Below, one piece after another: positions 1-7,246 of a DNA stretch of 20,974 nucleotides (position 1 is the first letter of the stretch; each line of letters opens with the position of its first letter). The notes under the pieces are model-generated. The model was not told the origin of the DNA, made no database searches, and saw nothing but the letters and a program-made list of their open reading frames with translations. The DNA is from Helicobacter sp. GTDB lineage: Bacteria; Campylobacterota; Campylobacteria; Campylobacterales; Helicobacteraceae. The stretch spans positions 1 to 20,974 of the forward strand of contig JARHZY010000040.1 of NCBI GenBank assembly GCA_029264655.1. Direction: 5' to 3'. A program made the translations under genes and the position numbers.

Positions 1-3
1 TAT

Positions 4-582
4 ATGAAAATATCAAGTTTTAAGGAATATTCAGAAATCTATGGCTTTGAGCCTTGTTTTGTGCTATGGACGCAAGGTTGCCCTATACAATGCAAGGGTT
101 GCTGGAATACACAAACTTGGGATTTTAAAAGCGGCTATGAAATGGATATAGAATCTCTATTTACACTCATTAAAAAACAAAGAGATTCTAAAGAATGTAG
201 TATTAAGGCACTTACTATTTTAGGAGGTGAGCCATTTTTTCAATATGATGAACTTTATCATTTAGTATCATTAGTGAAAACATTAGATATAGGCATTATC
301 GTATATAGTGGCTATGAGAAAGAAGAGTTAATACAAGCTAAAAAAGATTCTATATTTGATCTCATTGATGTGCTTATATATGGACGATATATAGAATCTA
401 TGCGTGATATTAATCTCTTTTTACGCGGTTCTACTAATCAAGTGATTGATTTCTTAAGCACTCGTTATAATGCAAGTCAAATCAGAGATGGTAATTATAT
501 AGAAATTGATATTAATAATTTTGGAGAGCTTGATATAGTAGGCTATATTGAAACAACAGATTCTCTATTCACTTCAAAATAA
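4..582 (+). CDS. NrdG-like radical-SAM 4Fe-4S protein
   Basis: A 192-residue protein with the radical-SAM cluster motif Cys-x3-Cys-x2-Cys at about residues 26-33 (GCPIQCKGCWN) and a GGEP motif near residue 75 that in this superfamily contacts S-adenosylmethionine. The phrase LRGSTNQ near residue 139 resembles the RGSSNQ segment of NrdG, the activase that puts a glycyl radical on anaerobic ribonucleotide reductase. The cluster is followed by Trp-Asn rather than the His/Tyr-Asn usual in true NrdG, and the protein is longer than E. coli NrdG (about 154 residues). It may therefore belong to the broader single-4Fe-4S-domain group of activase-like proteins whose substrate is unknown. No partner glycyl-radical enzyme is in view. 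The start lies at the window edge, so its ribosome-binding site cannot be seen and a slightly longer start is possible. The family assignment is firm; the substrate is not. Confidence 0.8.
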   Translation: MKISSFKEYSEIYGFEPCFVLWTQGCPIQCKGCWNTQTWDFKSGYEMDIESLFTLIKKQRDSKECSIKALTILGGEPFFQYDELYHLVSLVKTLDIGIIVYSGYEKEELIQAKKDSIFDLIDVLIYGRYIESMRDINLFLRGSTNQVIDFLSTRYNASQIRDGNYIEIDINNFGELDIVGYIETTDSLFTSK

Positions 583-964
583 TATTGAGTATATTTTATA
601 TATTTAATGAGACTATAAAATATTTTTAGATATAAAAAACTACATAAAGATTTTAAAATTATGTTTTTAGTTTTATTCTATAAAAGCAACAAAAAAACTT
701 AGCTTTATAATAAATACAAAAAAATCTTATTTTTATTTCTAACTTTTATCGACTATTTATTAATATTTTTATAATGCTTATGTAATTTATATATTATATA
801 ATCTTAGATTATCTCTAATTCTAGCATTATTAATAGCTTTTATTAAAACCATATCTCAACATTTAAAAAATAAAAAGTAATTAAATAGATTTTTATTGCG
901 GGATTAAGCAATGCTTACTTATGGTATAGTTAAATATACCACTTATAAGTTATAAGGAATAATT
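583..964. other. AT-rich intergenic region with small inverted repeats
   Basis: This gap lies between the convergent radical-SAM gene (+) and the lipoprotein gene (-). I see no coding potential. Two short perfect inverted repeats stand near its right end: TAAGC/GCTTA at 905-917 and TGGTATA/TATACCA at 922-941 with a 6-base loop. They lie just downstream of the minus-strand lipoprotein gene and may help end its transcription, although no clear U-tract follows on that strand. Confidence 0.5.
922..941 (-). terminator. Possible terminator hairpin after the lipoprotein gene
   Basis: A 7-bp perfect inverted repeat, TGGTATA and TATACCA, flanks a 6-base loop 24 bases beyond the stop of the minus-strand lipoprotein gene. 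The stem is AT-rich and no run of U follows directly, so termination is only a possibility. Confidence 0.25.
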
Positions 965-1645
965 TTATTGTGGGAGAGTGAGTGTATTTTGCACGCCATT
1001 ATCTGGAGACAAGGGGGTATAATCATCAACCCCAATGGTTACTCCTGTGGACATATTTTTAAACAAGGTATGACCGGGCTTTCTCTCATAATAAATCATC
1101 TCACCCGATTGTTGGAATCTTTGCACTGCAATGCCATTAGGACCAACTTGTTTCCCTTTGCCACCAAAAATATCTCGTGCAAACACAATATCTTCAAATA
1201 AATCACCATAACTTACCTTTCCAAAAAACTTTTTAGAAATAGGCCATTTATAGCTACATTCTGTAAGCACACACATTCTCCCTGCTTTAATACGAATACT
1301 ACCAATAGTTTGTGCATATTTAAAAAGCTCCAATTTCACAAGCCCACTTTTATAAGTATTAAGACGTGCATAATCATAAAATTTAAAGGGTGCCGTATTA
1401 ATGTAAAGCAATTTTACATTACTTGTTATAAGATTCTGTGGTTCTTGTTCTTGTGGTGTAAAAACACTTTCAGCTTGCCCATGTGATGTCCCCGGGTTTA
1501 TTACTGGATCATAAATACCATCAGGGTTCTTTGGATTAGTAAGCTCGGGATCACTTTTCCACGAACATGCAGCTATAAATAATCCCAAAATACATATACC
1601 AAAACCTTTGGCAATCTGCAAACAACTACCTTGCACTTTATACAT
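965..1645 (-). CDS. Predicted lipoprotein encoded downstream of flgP
   Basis: A 226-residue protein with a lipoprotein signal: a short basic N-terminus, a hydrophobic stretch at about 13-26, and lipobox FIAAC with Cys27 as the predicted lipidated residue. A Pro/Asn/Gln-rich spacer (about 33-72) follows, then a compact domain of about 150 residues containing a Cys pair (C125, C130) and the phrase YYERKPGHTLFKN (about 185-197). The start is supported by AGAGGTT just upstream of the ATG. It lies 74 bases downstream of flgP on the same strand and is probably co-transcribed from the flgP sigma-54 promoter. From memory it resembles the lipoprotein encoded beside the FlgP homologue in H. pylori (HP0837/HP0838 region), and C. 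jejuni has flgQ in the equivalent position. A role near the flagellar basal disk is inference from context; no catalytic motif is visible. Confidence 0.7.
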   Translation of the reverse strand: MYKVQGSCLQIAKGFGICILGLFIAACSWKSDPELTNPKNPDGIYDPVINPGTSHGQAESVFTPQEQEPQNLITSNVKLLYINTAPFKFYDYARLNTYKSGLVKLELFKYAQTIGSIRIKAGRMCVLTECSYKWPISKKFFGKVSYGDLFEDIVFARDIFGGKGKQVGPNGIAVQRFQQSGEMIYYERKPGHTLFKNMSTGVTIGVDDYTPLSPDNGVQNTLTLPQ

Positions 1646-1719
1646 TTATAACCTCTTTGACTTTTTGCTTCTGCAATATTAGCACATTCTTATGATAATT
1701 GGTAATCTTTTTACATAAA

Positions 1720-2538
1720 TCAACCATTATTCAAAACACGATGCCAAATTCTACCATCAAGCTTTACTTCCATATTAACTTGACACAAGCCATCTTTATA
1801 TGCTGTTTCTGTAATTTCTGCATTTTTGATTAAGGCTTGCACTCTACCTTTAATAGTTGAATTCTGTGCGATTGCATCACGAATTGTATCGTTTGCATTG
1901 ATTCTAATACCATACATTTTTTCACCAATTTGTCTGTATGCATCAACTATAGCCGCACGTTTCGCAAGAGCAAGTGCTTGTGCTGGAGAAACCGTAGATT
2001 CAGGAGCCACACCCATACCAACAGCTTGGATTTCAATTACATTGTTTGGTGTTAATAATGGAGAGTTTTGAATCCCAACAGATATATCACTATCATTTGC
2101 ACCGCGTCTCATATCATCAAAGTTATTTGCATTTGTGCGTTCAAATCCTTGTTCATAACCACCGCTACCACTTCTTGTATTACGTGAATAATCACCTCTT
2201 TCATATCTTGGAGCAGGATTATAATCATATTGCGATGGTGGAACTGCTGGACCTGCTTGCATTGCCATTGGATATGCGGTTTGCACTGATGGAGCAGCTA
2301 CTGGTGGTGTTGCAGATTGTGCTACAATACCGCTATTACCAACAGGTGCTGAAGCCATAAGACTAGGATTTGCATTATAACCAACAGGTGGATAAGTAGG
2401 CACAGATAAAGGAGCAAGTGCAGGACCACCTGCTGCTGGAGGAACTAATGCTGAATTATCTGCAGTTACACCGCTATCTACACAACCAGTCAAAAAAGCT
2501 ACAGAGAGAACTGAAGCCATCAAAATTTTCGTTTTCAT
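1720..2538 (-). CDS. flgP: FlgP, LPP20-family flagellar outer-membrane lipoprotein, long-linker form
   Basis: A 272-residue lipoprotein. Start choice: the ATG at 2538 follows AAGGAC by about 8 bases and begins a classic lipoprotein signal with lipobox LTGC (Cys19). An in-frame start 45 codons upstream would lie beyond the sigma-54 promoter and has no such support. Residues about 30-110 are rich in Pro/Ala/Val, and about 105-160 are rich in Asn/Arg/Asp/Gly; these look like a flexible linker. The C-terminal domain (about 166-265) carries the FlgP/LPP20 signature: ALALAKRAAIVDAYRQIGEK, then YGIRINANDTIRD, then TAYKDGLCQVNMEVKLDG. In C. jejuni, FlgP (about 171 residues) assembles the large basal disk around the flagellar motor under the outer membrane. 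The protein here has roughly 100 extra residues, nearly all in the linker. It is followed by a second lipoprotein gene and preceded by a sigma-54 promoter, as expected of a middle-class flagellar gene. Confidence 0.88.
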   Translation of the reverse strand: MKTKILMASVLSVAFLTGCVDSGVTADNSALVPPAAGGPALAPLSVPTYPPVGYNANPSLMASAPVGNSGIVAQSATPPVAAPSVQTAYPMAMQAGPAVPPSQYDYNPAPRYERGDYSRNTRSGSGGYEQGFERTNANNFDDMRRGANDSDISVGIQNSPLLTPNNVIEIQAVGMGVAPESTVSPAQALALAKRAAIVDAYRQIGEKMYGIRINANDTIRDAIAQNSTIKGRVQALIKNAEITETAYKDGLCQVNMEVKLDGRIWHRVLNNG

Positions 2539-2596
2539 ATTAATGTCCTTATTAAAAGAGTAATTTTGTGCAAACCTTGCACTTGAATATGTGTTA

Positions 2597-2613
2597 AGCA
2601 AAAGGTGTGCCAA
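2597..2613 (-). promoter_or_regulatory. Sigma-54 (RpoN) promoter of flgP
   Basis: On the minus strand the sequence reads TTGGCACACCTTTTGCT. The invariant GG (2611-2610) and GC (2599-2598) are exactly 10 bases apart, and the full TTGGCAC-N5-TTGCT consensus is matched. The predicted transcription start is near 2586, giving a leader of about 48 nt before the flgP ATG at 2538. RpoN with FlgR drives middle flagellar genes in Helicobacter and Campylobacter. Confidence 0.85.
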
Positions 2614-3002
2614 TATAAAAAATATATTTTTAAATGAAAAAGATTTTACTAAAAAAAAAGAAATACCACACATCTATCATATTTTAAAAGCAAACACCGC
2701 ACTTAAAGAGAAACTTTTGAAACTTTCATATTCTATAAAGCTATTTATTTTTAATATAAAAATCTTATTATAATAACATTTACTTAAAATATTCAGTTGT
2801 TTTGTATTCAGTAATTATAAATATTTTTACACCACATTATATATTTTATACTAACTAAAATAAGATATAAAAAGTATAAATATTGCAAATATAGATAAAA
2901 CTCTCATTTATTATACATATTTTATCTAATAATTTTATGTATCAATTTTTATAAAACTAAATTACTTTTTATTATTTAAGGCTTTTTTAATTTTTATTGC
3001 AG
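2614..3002. other. AT-rich intergenic region between divergent flgP and tRNA-Phe
   Basis: This stretch holds almost only A/T. Apart from the flgP sigma-54 promoter at its left edge and the tRNA promoter at its right edge I see no gene or strong repeat. A 60-codon frame beginning at 2591 (+) overlaps the sigma-54 promoter antisense and has no ribosome-binding site, so I do not call it. Confidence 0.5.
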
Positions 3003-3008
3003 TATAAT
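3003..3008 (+). promoter_or_regulatory. -10 box of the tRNA-Phe promoter
   Basis: A perfect TATAAT stands 17 bases before the mature tRNA 5' end. Helicobacter vegetative promoters rely mainly on an extended -10 with AT-rich upstream DNA, which fits here. The predicted start is near 3015. Confidence 0.65.
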
Positions 3009-3025
3009 TACTTCTTTTATTTTAT

Positions 3026-3101
3026 GGCTCGATAGCTCAGTCGGTAGAGCAAAGGACTGAAAATCCTTGTGTCGGCAGTTCGATTCTGCCTCGAGCCACC
3101 A
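3026..3101 (+). tRNA. tRNA-Phe (GAA), CCA encoded
   Basis: A 76-base cloverleaf reads directly from the sequence. The acceptor arm GGCTCGA pairs with TCGAGCC, the D arm is GCTC/GAGC, and the anticodon stem AAGGA/TCCTT encloses the loop CTGAAAA. The anticodon GAA is at 3059-3061. The T arm is GGCAG/CTGCC with TTCGATT, the discriminator is A, and the CCA end is encoded at 3099-3101. A run of T (3130-3138) follows about 30 bases downstream and may serve transcription termination. Confidence 0.98.
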
Positions 3102-3151
3102 TTTCTTATCTTATAATCTAATTTACATATTTTTTTTTAAATTCCATATAA

Positions 3152-3577
3152 TTATTTAGCATGTTTCCTATGATAAAGTTGCCTACAAAGTAATTGGGCA
3201 GGGTTACAAGTGATAATATAATGATTTGTATTTGTATTTCGTATTTGCATGTTAAGACGTTTTTTACCTATTTGTAATATATAACGATTTTGTTGCCATT
3301 TAAAAGTGAAAAATTTTGTAACAATTGTCGCGTTTTGCAGTATAGTTGATAAAGATTGTGTATTAATGGGGGCTTTTTTTAAAAATGCTTGGTATGCTAC
3401 TTGATTAAGCTCATATTGTAATCTCTGTATATGTAGATTTGCTTGCCGTAATGCAATATTTTCTATTGCATAAGGTTTTATTATAAAAATAGCTAAAATT
3501 GCAAGTATAGTGATACATAAAAGCATTTCAAGCATACTGAAAGCATATATATGTTTGATATACCCACTAGTTCTCAT
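3152..3577 (-). CDS. Type IV pilin/pseudopilin-like protein (prepilin N-terminal motif)
   Basis: A 141-residue protein beginning with a basic leader and the class III prepilin signal: A12|F13-S-M-L-E17, with Glu at mature position +5, followed by an unbroken hydrophobic helix (about 13-34). Position -1 is Ala instead of the preferred Gly. The rest is small and basic, with two cysteines near the C-terminus (about 124 and 131) spaced like the disulfide loop of minor pilins. Its ATG overlaps the gyrB stop in TAATG, so it is probably translated by coupling to gyrB. From memory H. pylori also has a small prepilin-like gene just after gyrB (HP0502), so the linkage appears conserved. No other pilus, prepilin-peptidase or secretin gene is in the window, so its machinery and job are unknown. 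Confidence 0.75.
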   Translation of the reverse strand: MRTSGYIKHIYAFSMLEMLLCITILAILAIFIIKPYAIENIALRQANLHIQRLQYELNQVAYQAFLKKAPINTQSLSTILQNATIVTKFFTFKWQQNRYILQIGKKRLNMQIRNTNTNHYIITCNPAQLLCRQLYHRKHAK

Positions 3578-5907
3578 TACACATCAAGATTTTTTACATC
3601 TCTTGCATGTTTTTGGATATATTGTCTTCTTGGTTCTACTTCATCACCCATAAAAATATTGAACATTTCATCTGCCATTTCATCATCTTCTATTTTTATC
3701 TGCACTAAAGTGCGATTTTGTGGCGACATGGTAGTTTCCCACAACTCTTCTTTATTCATTTCTCCTAAACCTTTATAACGGCTAATATCTCCTTTTTTTC
3801 TTGTAGTTTCTTCTATTTCTTCTAAGCCCGCTATAATATCTTTCCCTTCTAAAAACTCTAATTCTCTTTCAATAATTTTTTGGTATATTCTTTTACACTC
3901 TTTAAAGCTATTATCATGAAAGAGATTGCGTGTAATCTTTAACTCTGTAATACCTAAATGTGTTTGCACATTAAGCGTAATGCTTACTTCATCAATTTGT
4001 TTCTTTAATACATTATATTGCTTGCTTATCAAATAAGATTCAATATTTTCTGTTAATGTATATAAATCATGCGTATCAAGATTGTTTTCTACTAAATATC
4101 TTAAAATATATTGGACAGCATATCTTCTCTCCAAATCATTAACAAGTTGTCTATAATGTGCAATGATTTTTAAAATCTGTAAAAGTTCATTATTTCCTAT
4201 ACCTTTAAAATTAAAATGCTCAATGCCATTTTCAATTAAGAAATCACTTAAAGCTTTATCATCTTTAAGATAAATCTCTTTCTTGCCTCTCTTATATTTA
4301 TAAAGAGGTGGTTGTGCTATATAAATATATCCTTCTTGCACAAGTGGTTTAAAATAACGATAAAAGAAAGTCATAAGCAGTGTTTGTATATGACTACCAT
4401 CAACATCTGCATCTGTCATGATAATAATCTTATGATAACGCAATTTTTCTGCGTTAAATTCATCACCTATACCACATCCAAAAGCTGTAATCATATTTTT
4501 AATTTCTTCACTTTTTAGAATCGTATCAAGCCGTGATTTTTCAACATTAAGAATCTTTCCTCTTAATGGCAATATTGCTTGGAATCTTCTATCTCTTCCT
4601 TGTTTTGCAGAACCTCCCGCACTATCTCCTTCTACAAGATAAATTTCACATTCGCTTGGATCTTTACTTTGACAATCAGCAAATTTTCCGGGTAATGTAG
4701 ATACTGATATTTTATTATCCTTACGAGTTAAATCTCTTGCCCTTTTTGCTGCTTCTCTGCCTCTTGCTGCAACAAGCACTTTTTGCATAATAAGTTTTGC
4801 TTGGTTTGGATTTTCCTCAAAAAATTTTGCCATTTTTTCATAGGTAAGTTTTTGTACAATACCCTTAACAAAAGAACTACCAAGCTTCCCTTTTGTTTGC
4901 CCTTCAAATTGTGGTTCCATAATTTTAGTAGCAACGACTGCGACTAATCCTTCTCTAACATCATCACCTAATACTTTTACATCTTTTTCACGAGTATTTG
5001 CATTTGCTTCAATATAATTAAGGATAGCTCTACTAAGCCCTGCACGAAAACCTGCTTCATGTGTGCCGCCATCTGGTGTTCTAATATTATTTACAAAACT
5101 TAAAACTTTTTCATCATAGCCCTCATTATAGGCAAGTGCTATTTCAATTTCGGATTCATGTTCATTTTCTGTTGCCTTAAAGCTTAATATTTGTGTGATT
5201 AAAGGTTTTTTATTAATATCTTCTATAAATTGACTTAATCCACCTTCAAAATAAAATGTAGTGTCTGTGCCATCTCTTTCATCTTTAAAGCGTATAGAGA
5301 TTCCATGTGTAAGATATGCCATTTCTTTAAAGCGACGCGTTAATACATTAGAATCAAATTCTGTTATCTCCATAATTTCTGGATCTGGAAAAAATTCAAT
5401 TGTTGTCCCATGTTTTTTCGTATCGCCAATAATTTCTAAATCAGTAGTAGGGATACCTTTTTCAAATTCTTGCTTATAAATTTTATTGTTTTTATAGATT
5501 GTCATAATGAGCTTACAAGAAAGTGCATTGACAACACTTACTCCTACACCATGCAAACCACCAGATACTTTATAAGTATCTTTATCAAATTTCCCACCTG
5601 CATGCAATACGGTTAAAACTACAGTAGCAGCTGGTAGATTCTCTGTTGGATGTATATCAACAGGGATACCTCTACCATCATCTTCTATAATAGCACTTCC
5701 TTTATCTGTTAAAGTAATTTTAATATTTTTACAGAATCCTGCCATTGCTTCATCAATAGAATTATCAACAACTTCATATATCATATGATGCAAACCATTT
5801 GTATTTGTATCACCAATATACATACCCGGTCTTTTTCTAACTGCTTCTAATCCCTTTAAAACTTTAATATTATCAGCTAGGTATTCTTTTTTTAAGTTAT
5901 TTTCCAT
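3577..5907 (-). CDS. gyrB: DNA gyrase subunit B
   Basis: A 776-residue protein, the ATPase and TOPRIM subunit of the A2B2 enzyme that negatively supercoils DNA. Visible landmarks: the N-terminal GHKL ATPase with RKRPGMYIGD (24-33), HHMIYEVVDNSIDEA with probable catalytic Glu45 and Mg-binding Asn49, DDGRGIPVD (about 76-84), the Gly-rich loop GGLHGVGVSVVNALS, and QTKGKLG (337-343, the transducer lysine). The TOPRIM domain has EGDSAGGSAKQGRDR (from 426), PLRGKILNVEK, and DADVDGSH (499-506, metal-binding Asp). The C-terminal tail RYKGLGEMN and the end near QYIQKHARDV are typical of GyrB. Length and motifs are complete. It lies 18 bases downstream of dnaN on the same strand and overlaps the pilin-like gene by one base. 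Confidence 0.98.
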   Translation of the reverse strand: MENNLKKEYLADNIKVLKGLEAVRKRPGMYIGDTNTNGLHHMIYEVVDNSIDEAMAGFCKNIKITLTDKGSAIIEDDGRGIPVDIHPTENLPAATVVLTVLHAGGKFDKDTYKVSGGLHGVGVSVVNALSCKLIMTIYKNNKIYKQEFEKGIPTTDLEIIGDTKKHGTTIEFFPDPEIMEITEFDSNVLTRRFKEMAYLTHGISIRFKDERDGTDTTFYFEGGLSQFIEDINKKPLITQILSFKATENEHESEIEIALAYNEGYDEKVLSFVNNIRTPDGGTHEAGFRAGLSRAILNYIEANANTREKDVKVLGDDVREGLVAVVATKIMEPQFEGQTKGKLGSSFVKGIVQKLTYEKMAKFFEENPNQAKLIMQKVLVAARGREAAKRARDLTRKDNKISVSTLPGKFADCQSKDPSECEIYLVEGDSAGGSAKQGRDRRFQAILPLRGKILNVEKSRLDTILKSEEIKNMITAFGCGIGDEFNAEKLRYHKIIIMTDADVDGSHIQTLLMTFFYRYFKPLVQEGYIYIAQPPLYKYKRGKKEIYLKDDKALSDFLIENGIEHFNFKGIGNNELLQILKIIAHYRQLVNDLERRYAVQYILRYLVENNLDTHDLYTLTENIESYLISKQYNVLKKQIDEVSITLNVQTHLGITELKITRNLFHDNSFKECKRIYQKIIERELEFLEGKDIIAGLEEIEETTRKKGDISRYKGLGEMNKEELWETTMSPQNRTLVQIKIEDDEMADEMFNIFMGDEVEPRRQYIQKHARDVKNLDV

Positions 5908-5925
5908 AAGTTTCTTTCCTTTATT

Positions 5926-7032
5926 TTAGAGAATTTGTGGCATTATGATTTCTTCAAAATCTTTTGTAATAACAAAAATAGGTTTATGTGGATCATCTAT
6001 AAGAATCTCTATTTCATCATATTTTGTGCTTGCTATACATTCTAAAAGATGTTTATTAACAATTCCTAAAGTTATAGATTCAGTTTTATGATTTTCAATA
6101 TCTTTTATTGTTATTGAAGCACTTGCTCCATTAATACCTTCAAGTGTTTCAAAAATGATTTTATCATTCTCAAAAGTAACTTTAGTGCGTTGGCATATTG
6201 CATTAATTTGATTAATAGCTTTTAAGAGTTTTTCTTTATTTATTTTTAATGGTGGAATTTGTGGCTTATTGGCAATAATACTTGTAAAATCTGGAAAATT
6301 TGCGTTAATGAGTTTTGCATAAAATTCAATATCTTGATTAATAAAGCCAATAGATTCAATTTTATTACTTTCAGGCATATGTTTTATATAAACTTCAAAT
6401 TCTACATTAAAGAGCTTTAGAATCTCATGTATAGTTTTTTTAGGAATAATGCTTACAAAATCTTTTATAATCTCTGTATTTTGTTGGATATAACCTAATC
6501 TTTTAGAATCTGTAGCCACAATACTTAATATTTTATTTTTTACTTCAAATAAAATACCTTGCATAGCAATATTAAAGGTTTCACGTTCATTGCAACAATG
6601 CATAATCTTTTTTATTGATTGGAGTAAAAAATTGTTATCAATGTCAATTTGTTGCATTTCTTGATAATTTTGGCTAAATGGAAAATCATTAATCTCAAAT
6701 ATAGGAAGTTTAAAAACTGAAGAATTATTTTGTTTAATAAGAAGCATATCGTTTTCTTCTTCAAGGATAACATCTGAATCATTTAAAGCTTTCATTACAT
6801 TGCTAATAAGCTCACCATTTATAGCACATTTAATCTTACCTTGTATTGTTTCTGGTTTCAGTGTTGTTCTCATATATATTTCATGATCTGTTGCTTTTAA
6901 AATAAGTTTATCATCTATTGTTTCTAATGATATATTTGCGGTAATATCAATTGTATTTTTTTTATTGATTGCACATTGCATGTTTGTAATTGCTTGGTCA
7001 ATTGCATTTTTTGTTATACTGATGGCATTCAT
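5926..7032 (-). CDS. dnaN: DNA polymerase III beta subunit (sliding clamp)
   Basis: A 368-residue protein, close to the usual clamp length. Landmarks are the three repeated clamp folds, the TDSKRL motif (174-179) of domain 2, NANFPDF (about 243-249), and the C-terminal motif ending IIMPQIL that shapes the partner-binding pocket. Start choice: the ATG at 7032 follows AAAGGGGAC at good spacing, and an in-frame upstream start 41 codons earlier would translate the origin region and lacks support. The clamp tethers polymerase III to DNA and also recruits repair and initiation-control factors. It sits between dnaA and gyrB. A TATACT box on the minus strand (plus 7057-7062) may be its -10, placing its promoter inside the DnaA-trio region of the origin. 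Confidence 0.97.
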   Translation of the reverse strand: MNAISITKNAIDQAITNMQCAINKKNTIDITANISLETIDDKLILKATDHEIYMRTTLKPETIQGKIKCAINGELISNVMKALNDSDVILEEENDMLLIKQNNSSVFKLPIFEINDFPFSQNYQEMQQIDIDNNFLLQSIKKIMHCCNERETFNIAMQGILFEVKNKILSIVATDSKRLGYIQQNTEIIKDFVSIIPKKTIHEILKLFNVEFEVYIKHMPESNKIESIGFINQDIEFYAKLINANFPDFTSIIANKPQIPPLKINKEKLLKAINQINAICQRTKVTFENDKIIFETLEGINGASASITIKDIENHKTESITLGIVNKHLLECIASTKYDEIEILIDDPHKPIFVITKDFEEIIMPQIL

Positions 7033-7246
7033 AAAGTCCCCTTTATAGTAATAAAGTATAGTCGTTGTAGTAGTATGCTTGAATAATGTGAATAAAGACT
7101 TTTTTAGTGAATTTATTGCGTTATAGTCGTATGTTACACATATTTTTTTATTCACTTTTTAAGACATTTTTTATTCACTTTTATGCACACAAATAAATAT
7201 GAAGTATAACAAAAATATACTTTTATTAAGCTTTAATTATGCAATA
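7033..7246. other. Origin module oriC2 (dnaA-dnaN intergenic) with DnaA boxes and DnaA-trio tract
   Basis: This 214-base AT-rich gap holds several DnaA boxes with the core TTCAC known from Campylobacterota. TTATTCACT occurs on plus at 7148-7156 and again at 7171-7179. AAATTCACT lies on minus at 7114-7106. Two abutting minus-strand boxes, TTATTCACA (7095-7087) and TTATTCAAG (7086-7078), are followed on the same strand by CAT and then CTACTACAACGACTA (7073-7059). The last arrangement (paired boxes, short spacer, repeated CTA triplets) matches the box/DnaA-trio layout of the basal unwinding system of bacterial origins. The unwinding site is thus predicted next to dnaN. Confidence 0.75.

Noticed and set aside
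2046..2360. A 104-codon frame antisense within flgP
   Set aside because: It mirrors the Pro/Ala-rich linker of flgP, giving repetitive His/Leu/Tyr; the minus-strand lipoprotein is clearly the real gene.
2591..2773. A 60-codon plus-strand frame opposite the flgP promoter
   Set aside because: It overlaps the sigma-54 promoter antisense, has no ribosome-binding site and is simple AT-rich Lys/Ile/Leu sequence.
7033..7155. N-terminal extension of DnaN by 41 codons
   Set aside because: It would translate the DnaA boxes of oriC2, has no ribosome-binding site, and the ATG at 7032 has a good one and gives the usual clamp length.
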